Below, piece by piece: positions 1-4,198 of a stretch of DNA of 8,754 bases (within the stretch, counting starts at the first letter, position 1; every line of letters starts with the position of its first letter). The DNA is from Bdellovibrio sp. GTDB lineage: Bacteria > Bdellovibrionota > Bdellovibrionia > Bdellovibrionales > Bdellovibrionaceae. The notes under the pieces were generated by a model. It worked only from the letters and a program-made list of their open reading frames with translations, did not search any database and was not told where the DNA came from. The stretch spans positions 1-8,754 of the forward strand of contig JAGIAF010000140.1 of NCBI GenBank assembly GCA_017745015.1. The letters run 5' to 3'. Position numbers and translations under genes: made by a program.

Positions 1-633
1 ACCGACAGAACTACCCGTGAACGTCACACCCCGAATCATCGAGTGACCGATCACTTTTTCCGCTACTTCATGATCAACTTGGCAATTGCGAAGCAAAATA
101 TAATCGGGAGTCAAATCTTTAAAAATCTGACCAATCTTTTCAGCCACACCAGCCGTCAAATCCGCATGCTTCAGTACAATCACGTTTCCGGCCATCAAAG
201 CGGGAGCCGCAAAGCGAATCACTTGCCACAGCGGGAAATTCCACGGCATCACACTGAAAATAACACCCAAAGGAGAAAAGCTAACTTCCGCCGAAGCATA
301 GGGCGAAAGTGCTGGCTGATTTTTCAACATGCCTTCAGCCTCTTTCGCATAGTACTCACAAGTCACGGCGCACTTTTCGACTTCTGCCTGACCTTCGACA
401 ACGAGCTTCCCCATTTCCAAATTCATTTGTTTTGCAAGGTCATCTTTATGAGCGCGCAGACTCGCCGCTAAAGAATTCAAGACTTTCGAGCGCTCCGCAA
501 ACGAAGTCCTTCGCCATTTATCAAAATCTTTTTTTGCCGCAAGAATTTCGCCTTCGGTCTTTTCCCAAGAGAGATGTTCGAATGTTTTTAATTTATCACC
601 AGTGGCAGGATTGACAGTTGAAAAGGAGCTCAT
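1..633 (-). CDS. NAD(P)-dependent aldehyde dehydrogenase, succinate-semialdehyde type (N-terminal part, cut by window edge)
   Basis: The 211 visible residues are the N-terminal NAD(P)-binding part of an aldehyde dehydrogenase; the catalytic Cys domain lies beyond the window. Family landmarks: LEMGK near residue 72, the PWNFP motif at 130-134 with Asn132 (oxyanion-hole Asn of the family), Lys155 in LKHA (coenzyme ribose/phosphate region), and FTGSSVG at the visible end, the nucleotide-binding glycine motif. The text around PWNFPLWQVIR and LKHA resembles the Sad/YneI group of succinate-semialdehyde dehydrogenases, which oxidise succinate semialdehyde to succinate in the cytoplasm; substrate is inferred from resemblance only. 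The ATG at 633 is preceded by a full GGAGGT Shine-Dalgarno with good spacing, so the start is firm. It is the last visible gene of a minus-strand run, 71 bases after the small membrane protein, so it may have its own promoter. No frame break is seen. Confidence 0.93.
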   Translation of the reverse strand, partial: MSSFSTVNPATGDKLKTFEHLSWEKTEGEILAAKKDFDKWRRTSFAERSKVLNSLAASLRAHKDDLAKQMNLEMGKLVVEGQAEVEKCAVTCEYYAKEAEGMLKNQPALSPYASAEVSFSPLGVIFSVMPWNFPLWQVIRFAAPALMAGNVIVLKHADLTAGVAEKIGQIFKDLTPDYILLRNCQVDHEVAEKVIGHSMIRGVTFTGSSVG

Positions 634-704
634 AGATACCTCCAGATCAAGTCAAACACAGAACGCGAAAATAGAAAATCGAAAATGGCGACTGCTAACG
701 CGGA

Positions 705-938
705 CTACTGCAGAGTGGTAAACACCTGGTAAAATGACACCGTCGTGCCCATAAGGAAGACGCCTGTCATGGAGCCCCATGCAAGAATCTTATAGCCCTT
801 GCCAAGCTGCATGGCGCGTCTTGCATAAGGTCTTTCATTGGCGAGCAACGGGATCGGTGCAAGCACCGACTTGATAAACTGGCGACAGCAAAGGCAAAAC
901 AACATGACTGAGAGAAATGTTAAGATTTCGTTTTCCAT
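705..938 (-). CDS. Small two-helix inner-membrane protein, unknown function
   Basis: A 77-residue protein counted from the ATG at 938. Two hydrophobic stretches, about residues 4-26 and 50-72, are separated by a polar loop with a basic cluster (RPYARRAMQLGKGYK), consistent with two membrane helices and a cytoplasmic loop. The first helix holds three Cys close together (residues 15, 17, 18). I do not recognise the family. The frame stays open upstream to a TTG at 968 (87 residues), but neither start has a clear Shine-Dalgarno, and the TTG falls inside an inverted repeat (963-975); I prefer the ATG. It lies 58 bases after the phasin-like gene on the same strand and 71 bases before the aldehyde dehydrogenase. 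Confidence 0.6.
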   Translation of the reverse strand: MENEILTFLSVMLFCLCCRQFIKSVLAPIPLLANERPYARRAMQLGKGYKILAWGSMTGVFLMGTTVSFYQVFTTLQ

Positions 939-962
939 ACAAAAACGTATCGGCACATTCTG

Positions 963-975
963 TCTCAACTTGAGA
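963..975. promoter_or_regulatory. Short perfect inverted repeat, possible operator
   Basis: TCTCAA and TTGAGA flank a single central C, giving a 13-base dyad in the gap upstream of the small membrane protein gene (minus strand). Its position fits a repressor site or a short RNA hairpin in the leader. Perfect 6+6 repeats with tiny loops are expected several times by chance in a window this size, so this is only a candidate. Confidence 0.25.
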
Positions 976-996
976 TCAACCTAAGTCCAGTATCGA

Positions 997-1356
997 CTAG
1001 GTATTTTTATCGGAATCTTTTTTGATAATGTCGATTTCGGCAGTGATTTTGAATTTGTGCGTTTCAGCGAACTTCGAAAACTCTTTTACGAAGTCGATTT
1101 TCTCGATGATGCCGACAACTTCTTTACTCACACGATTGGTGATGTCTTCTTTGGATTTATTAGCACTTTGAATTAACAAATTCAGTGCTTCCTTAGGCAG
1201 TTTCAGCTCCGAAAGATACGAACGTAAACCCTCTTCGGTCATAAATGCCGCGGAGACACCCGCCGTAAAAACTTTTTTTACGGTATCTCCCAGAAGACCT
1301 TTAAGGTCTCCGGGTTGTTCTTTTTCGTCTTTCTTAGATCCTGAATCAGACGCCAT
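997..1356 (-). CDS. Phasin-like helical protein (polyhydroxyalkanoate-regulator-like)
   Basis: A 119-residue soluble protein. After a charged, disordered N-terminus (about 1-16, rich in Lys/Asp/Glu/Ser), it is almost wholly amphipathic helix: about 17-45, 46-72 and 72-100, ending in a beta-like segment (KFKITAEIDIIKK, about 101-113). The MTEEGLRSYLSELKLPKEAL segment resembles a helical family in delta-proteobacteria related to phasin-type polyhydroxyalkanoate regulators. That match is from memory, and granule binding is not shown by the sequence. It could instead be a general coiled-coil scaffold. The ATG at 1356 lies inside the end of the upstream SRPBCC gene, an 11-base overlap that points to translational coupling and joint expression. 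Confidence 0.72.
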   Translation of the reverse strand: MASDSGSKKDEKEQPGDLKGLLGDTVKKVFTAGVSAAFMTEEGLRSYLSELKLPKEALNLLIQSANKSKEDITNRVSKEVVGIIEKIDFVKEFSKFAETHKFKITAEIDIIKKDSDKNT

Positions 1357-1777
1357 AAAGTTGTTTAACTCGTTTGTGATATGAGCTCATCATATTGGGC
1401 AAATTCACACTGACAAGTGCATTTGCAATAGGACCTGGAACGAAGCCGCTGAAAGTCGCCTCCACAGAATAAGTGGCGCGAGTTTTACCAGCTTCATTTT
1501 CAAGTTTCCAAGAACCAACAGAGGTTTTAAAGACGTCACCAGAGGCAAATTCCCAAGTGATGCTTGTGGGAGCATTTTCAGTCATCCAAAGAGAATACTT
1601 AAAACTCTTCACAACGGAAACACTGTATTCAACAAGTTTGCGATTGCCTTCAGTCTTAAGGACTTTGCATTGTTTTACTTCAGCCAAGAACTCGTTATAT
1701 TTCTCGTAATCGGCGATAATTTTATAGAATTGTTCTGGTGTGCAGTTGAAAACTTCTGTGGTTGATGCTTTTGCCAT
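1346..1777 (-). CDS. SRPBCC / RatA-COQ10-like lipid- or quinone-binding domain protein
   Basis: A 143-residue protein made of one START/Bet v1 (SRPBCC, polyketide cyclase/dehydrase, COG2867-like) domain, about the usual full length of RatA/COQ10 proteins. Seen in order: an N-terminal strand (ASTTEVFNCTPEQFYKIIADYEKYNEFL), where such proteins have the 'ADYekYpeFlp' helix; central strands including SVVKSFKYSLWMTENAPTSITWEF; a strand with GSWKLENEAGKTRATYSVEATF; and the long C-terminal helix (about 115-141). The family forms a hydrophobic cavity that binds lipids or ubiquinone (COQ10) or acts on ribosome association (E. coli RatA); which applies here cannot be told. A weak AAGG precedes the ATG at 1777. 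It heads the minus-strand cluster and overlaps the phasin-like gene by 11 bases. Confidence 0.87.
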   Translation of the reverse strand: MAKASTTEVFNCTPEQFYKIIADYEKYNEFLAEVKQCKVLKTEGNRKLVEYSVSVVKSFKYSLWMTENAPTSITWEFASGDVFKTSVGSWKLENEAGKTRATYSVEATFSGFVPGPIANALVSVNLPNMMSSYHKRVKQLYGV

Positions 1778-1940
1778 ATGCCTTAAGACTGACCTGCGGG
1801 CCCCAGCCAGTCAACGCTAGCCTAGACCACACAATATCCACGGAATAGTTATGTTACATCGACTTCTAAGTTGTAACTCCACACCGGATCACCCATCTGA
1901 AGGCAAAACTTCTAAAATAAAACCATCAAGGAGGATTTCC

Positions 1941-1994
1941 ATGAAACATCTCCTGGGGAGAATAAACTTGTGGCCACAAATCGTGTCCTCATAA
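1941..1994 (+). CDS. Possible 17-residue leader peptide with a very strong ribosome-binding site
   Basis: A perfect AAGGAGG at 1928-1934 sits six bases before an ATG that opens a 17-codon frame (MKHLLGRINLWPQIVSS) ending in TAA. It lies in the 280-base gap ahead of the response regulator and on the same strand. AGGAG (1929-1933) can pair with CTCCT (1950-1954) within the first codons, so a small hairpin could hide the Shine-Dalgarno. The peptide resembles nothing I know. It may be a leader peptide, a regulatory upstream ORF, or chance. The gap from 1778 to 1927 shows no other gene. Confidence 0.3.
   Translation: MKHLLGRINLWPQIVSS
1968..1979. promoter_or_regulatory. 12-base perfect palindrome, possible operator
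   Basis: TTGTGGCCACAA reads the same on both strands, about 80 bases upstream of the response-regulator start. Position and symmetry fit a dimeric regulator site. About two such palindromes are expected by chance in a window this long, and this one also lies inside the possible leader peptide. Confidence 0.22.
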
Positions 1995-2030
1995 ATTCTT
2001 TTCAAATTTCTATCGCAGAAAAGGAGAACT

Positions 2031-2054
2031 ATGCTACCACAACACTGGAGTTGA
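2031..2054 (+). CDS. Possible 7-residue upstream ORF coupled to the response regulator
   Basis: AAGGAG at 2021-2026 precedes an ATG opening MLPQHWS and a TGA at 2052-2054; the response-regulator ATG follows three bases later in the same frame. The regulator's own Shine-Dalgarno (GGAG, 2047-2050) lies inside this mini-ORF, so ribosomes ending at the TGA could re-initiate at 2058. The in-frame layout also allows that the TGA once extended the regulator, but the regulator's normal receiver start argues against that. Confidence 0.3.
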   Translation: MLPQHWS

Positions 2055-2057
2055 ATC

Positions 2058-2426
2058 ATGAATTTCAAGATTCTGGTAGTTGATGACGAAAAAGACCTAC
2101 GCGATCTCATCACCTACTTTTTAAAAAAAGAGCACTACGAAGTCATGACCGCTGAAAATGGCAAGGATGGCTTTGAAAAAATCCAATCTTGGAAACCCAA
2201 CCTCGTTATCAGCGATATCCGCATGCCCGTCTGGGACGGCTTTGAATTAATCAAGCAAATGAGCCAAAACTCCGAATCTGGCGCGCCGATCATGTTTATT
2301 TCTGGCTATGTGGGCGGCAGCGAAGAAGAACTCAAGAACAATCCCCTGTGTGCGGGATTCATTCCAAAGCCCGTGAATAAAAAAGAATTGCTCTCTTTAG
2401 TAAAAGAATTCGAGACCAGCCACTAG
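2058..2426 (+). CDS. Receiver-only (CheY-like) response regulator
   Basis: A 122-residue protein consisting of one receiver domain with no output domain. All key residues are present: acidic pair Asp9-Asp10 in ILVVDDEK, phospho-acceptor Asp53 in VISDIRMP, Ser82 in FISGY (switch Thr/Ser) and Lys104 in PKP. It is phosphorylated on Asp53 by a histidine kinase and acts through protein partners rather than by binding DNA itself. A GGAG seven bases before the ATG supports the start. The neighbouring kinase gene converges on it and shares its stop tetranucleotide (CTAG, 2423-2426), making that kinase a natural but unproven partner. Two short ORFs with strong ribosome-binding sites precede it, suggesting translational control. 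Confidence 0.95.
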   Translation: MNFKILVVDDEKDLRDLITYFLKKEHYEVMTAENGKDGFEKIQSWKPNLVISDIRMPVWDGFELIKQMSQNSESGAPIMFISGYVGGSEEELKNNPLCAGFIPKPVNKKELLSLVKEFETSH

Positions 2427-3820
2427 CGAGGCAGCCGAATCACAAAGCTCGTATTCGTACTCGTTCCATCAATAAAAAGTTGACCTTGATGACTTTCGAT
2501 CAAACCTCGAGAAATACTCAAGCCCAAACCAGTCCCCTTGCCGATTCCCTTCGTCGTAAAAAAGGGTCTGAAGATATCCTCCCGCAAGTTTTCCGGGATG
2601 CCATCACCACTGTCAGTAATTCGAATTTCAACATCAGTCAGATGTTCAAGCACATCAATGCGAATCCATTTTTGTGGCAAATCTCGGATGGCTTCAAAGG
2701 CGTTGTTTAACAAGTTCAAAATTACTTGGGACACCTGCACCGGACGACATTGAATCATCACGTTCTCTTGATTCTGATGGCGGCGCACTTCTATATCATT
2801 CAGCTTAAACTTCTCATAACAAAGAGCCAGGGTGTTATCGATCACCGAATGAACCGAAATAGATTCAATCGGATCTTGAGCTCCATCTCGAGCAAATGTG
2901 CGCAAACCGCGTACGATTGTCGCAATGCGATTCGTAGTGGACTGCACTTTTTCGATGGATTCCTTCATTTGACCTTTATTCGTCAATCCGTCCTGCAAAA
3001 GATCCATCTGCTGTTCCGCAGATAGCAAAATCACATTCAGAGGCGTATTGATTTCATGAGCAATACCACCGGCCATTTCACCTAGGGACGCCAGCTTTGC
3101 GGAATACTCAGCGCGGGCCTTCTGATCTAAAAGCTCTTCTTGAGTGGACTCGATCTTTCGAATGGCCAAAGTAAGATTGTACTTTTCAACCTTCAACTCT
3201 TCTTCAGTTTGATAGCGATAGACCATGTTCCGATAGAACTGTTTGGAGTTTCCGTACACATACAACACAAACGTAAATACAAAGAGCGTCCAGATATTAT
3301 AAGGCAGATCTCCTAAGTGCTGTGAGAATGCTAAAGCAATCCCGGGAATCACTCCCACCACAATCAAGAAATACACCTGAACTTTGGGATTTAACGAAAG
3401 CGATGAGGTTGAGCCTGCGGCGATAGCACTGATCAAAAATGAAGTGACAAAAATCTTCGCGTCGGAATTCAACGGATCAAAGAAGCCTAAGGTGCAAATG
3501 ATCCCCAAGCATGTCGTGCTGATGACAACGACAAAGTTATGAATCTTACTATACTTCTCAAGCCCTCGGAACTCCAGACGACTGATCTTACGAGCCAGCA
3601 ATAAACGCGCAATACTCGCAACCAATGCAATTCCTGCGGAGGCTTGGTGAAAGGGATAATAACTGAGCGAAGTGACGACAGGCATCCACAGTAAAGCCGA
3701 GAATACGATGATAAAACCCACGGACGCAGCCACGCTGCGCTTGCAGTAGTCTAAGTTTAGACTGTCGAGAACCGTTTGTTTGAGCTCTGTCATAGGTATT
3801 TGTTGATATACTACGGACAC
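2423..3820 (-). CDS. Membrane-bound sensor histidine kinase
   Basis: A 465-residue kinase counted from a GTG at 3820; an ATG nine codons later (3793) is equally possible, and neither has a clear Shine-Dalgarno. An in-frame stop lies just upstream of the GTG. Six hydrophobic segments (about 31-50, 60-76, 95-113, 122-140, 148-166, 174-190) form an integral-membrane sensor with no large periplasmic domain. A coiled coil (about 203-240) leads to the H-box LGEMAGGIAHEINTPL with phospho-acceptor His255. The ATPase part has the N-box (LNLLNNAFEA, about 368-377), G1 DSGDG at 403-407, F-box FRPFFTT and G2 GKGTGLGLS at 428-436. The HEINTPLN text is typical of HisKA kinases related to the NtrB/DctB type. 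There is no fused receiver, so it needs a separate regulator; the convergent receiver gene is the obvious candidate. The stimulus is unknown. Confidence 0.95.
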   Translation of the reverse strand: MSVVYQQIPMTELKQTVLDSLNLDYCKRSVAASVGFIIVFSALLWMPVVTSLSYYPFHQASAGIALVASIARLLLARKISRLEFRGLEKYSKIHNFVVVISTTCLGIICTLGFFDPLNSDAKIFVTSFLISAIAAGSTSSLSLNPKVQVYFLIVVGVIPGIALAFSQHLGDLPYNIWTLFVFTFVLYVYGNSKQFYRNMVYRYQTEEELKVEKYNLTLAIRKIESTQEELLDQKARAEYSAKLASLGEMAGGIAHEINTPLNVILLSAEQQMDLLQDGLTNKGQMKESIEKVQSTTNRIATIVRGLRTFARDGAQDPIESISVHSVIDNTLALCYEKFKLNDIEVRRHQNQENVMIQCRPVQVSQVILNLLNNAFEAIRDLPQKWIRIDVLEHLTDVEIRITDSGDGIPENLREDIFRPFFTTKGIGKGTGLGLSISRGLIESHQGQLFIDGTSTNTSFVIRLPR

Positions 3821-3829
3821 TTTAGTGTC
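3816..3829. promoter_or_regulatory. Inverted repeat at the 5' end of the kinase gene
   Basis: GACACT and AGTGTC flank a TT, a 14-base dyad that overlaps the GTG start candidate of the kinase. If the ATG at 3793 is the true start, the dyad falls in the leader or promoter and could be an operator. Chance occurrence is plausible. Confidence 0.25.
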
Positions 3830-3839
3830 ACGTTAAACC

Positions 3840-3860
3840 AGGGCGAGAAATTCCCGCCCT
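3840..3860 (-). terminator. Hairpin downstream of the small charged gene, probable terminator
   Basis: AGGGCGAGAA and TTCCCGCCCT (ten-base arms with one mismatch, almost no loop if fully paired) lie about 15 bases after the stop of the minus-strand small gene. On the minus strand only a short T stretch follows, so it is a weak intrinsic terminator or an RNA 3'-end stabiliser. It separates the small gene from the kinase gene that follows on the same strand. Confidence 0.5.
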
Positions 3861-3875
3861 CGTCGCATTTAGAAC

Positions 3876-4061
3876 CTAAAGACGTGGGTCTTTTTTCACG
3901 TTTCGTTTTACCAAGCTTTCTCTGCCAGTAATTTCGAAGTCCGTTTCTTGATCATCTCGAGTCAGATCTTCACGGCCTGGAAGGTCCTCATCAAGCGAAC
4001 GGCGTTGGGCGCTGGATTTTTTAACCCCTGATTTTAGGGGTTTTTTATGTTTTTGAGCCAT
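3876..4061 (-). CDS. Small, highly charged protein of unknown function
   Basis: A 61-residue protein with no hydrophobic segment. The N-terminal part is strongly basic (KHKKPLKSGVKK), the middle is acidic (DEDLPGREDLTRDDQETDFE), and the end is basic again (KRNVKKDPRL). This looks disordered and could bind nucleic acid or protein, but I recognise no family. An AGGAGGT four bases before the ATG at 4061 decides the start over a longer frame reaching 4100. Codons 8-15 contain a hairpin that looks like a plus-strand terminator (4023-4046). A possible -10 box (TATACT) sits about 40 bases upstream, and a hairpin follows the stop. The gene is divergent from the protease gene with a 137-base gap. Confidence 0.6.
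   Translation of the reverse strand: MAQKHKKPLKSGVKKSSAQRRSLDEDLPGREDLTRDDQETDFEITGRESLVKRNVKKDPRL
4023..4046 (+). terminator. Terminator-shaped hairpin inside the small charged gene
   Basis: AACCCCT (4023-4029) and AGGGGTT (4036-4042) form a perfect 7-bp stem with a six-base loop, followed by TTTT on the plus strand. It has the form of an intrinsic terminator for plus-strand RNA, although no plus-strand gene ends here. It could stop antisense transcription coming from the kinase region before the protease gene. On the minus strand it lies within the first codons of the small gene and could slow translation. Confidence 0.45.
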
Positions 4062-4101
4062 AACTACCTCCTGATCCCATGGTATCGTCTTCAAAACCAT
4101 C

Positions 4102-4107
4102 AGTATA
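4102..4107 (-). promoter_or_regulatory. Possible -10 box for the small charged gene
   Basis: On the minus strand this reads TATACT, five of six bases of the sigma-70 -10 consensus, about 40 bases ahead of the ATG at 4061. I see no convincing -35 hexamer at 16-18 bases, so this is weak. Confidence 0.22.
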
Positions 4108-4145
4108 CAGGCCTTTTTTACAATGCATGAGTTTCCACTTTAGGT

Positions 4146-4194
4146 GACTCCATAACTTTTGGTAAAAAGCTCTATCACAAAAGTCTATGGAGTC
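4146..4194 (+). promoter_or_regulatory. Long bulged hairpin that buries the protease ribosome-binding site
   Basis: GACTCCATA (4146-4154) pairs with TATGGAGTC (4186-4194), and ACTTTTG (4155-4161) pairs with CAAAAGT (4178-4184). This gives 16 base pairs interrupted only by a bulged C at 4185, around a 16-base loop. The stem contains the GGAG at 4189-4192, which is the Shine-Dalgarno for the ATG at 4199, and also the alternative ATG at 4187. No T tract follows on either strand, so it is not an intrinsic terminator. If the transcript starts upstream of 4146, the fold would block ribosome binding until opened. It could equally be a large DNA operator. Confidence 0.6.
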
Positions 4195-4198
4195 TAAA

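Noticed and set aside
43..614. Plus-strand open frames of 142 and 101 codons opposite the aldehyde dehydrogenase
   Set aside because: They lie wholly antisense to a gene with clear family motifs; their products are low-complexity and resemble nothing.
1473..1709. Plus-strand 78-codon frame
   Set aside because: Antisense to the SRPBCC gene, without a recognisable product.
1787..1812. Imperfect GC-rich stem upstream of the SRPBCC gene
   Set aside because: The arms pair only in 5+3 bp with an internal loop, which is below what I would trust by eye.
1889..2113. Minus-strand 74-codon frame across the leader and start of the response regulator
   Set aside because: Overlaps the regulator's coding region in antisense and has no family resemblance.
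2480..3025. Three plus-strand frames opposite the kinase
   Set aside because: Antisense shadows of a well-supported histidine kinase.
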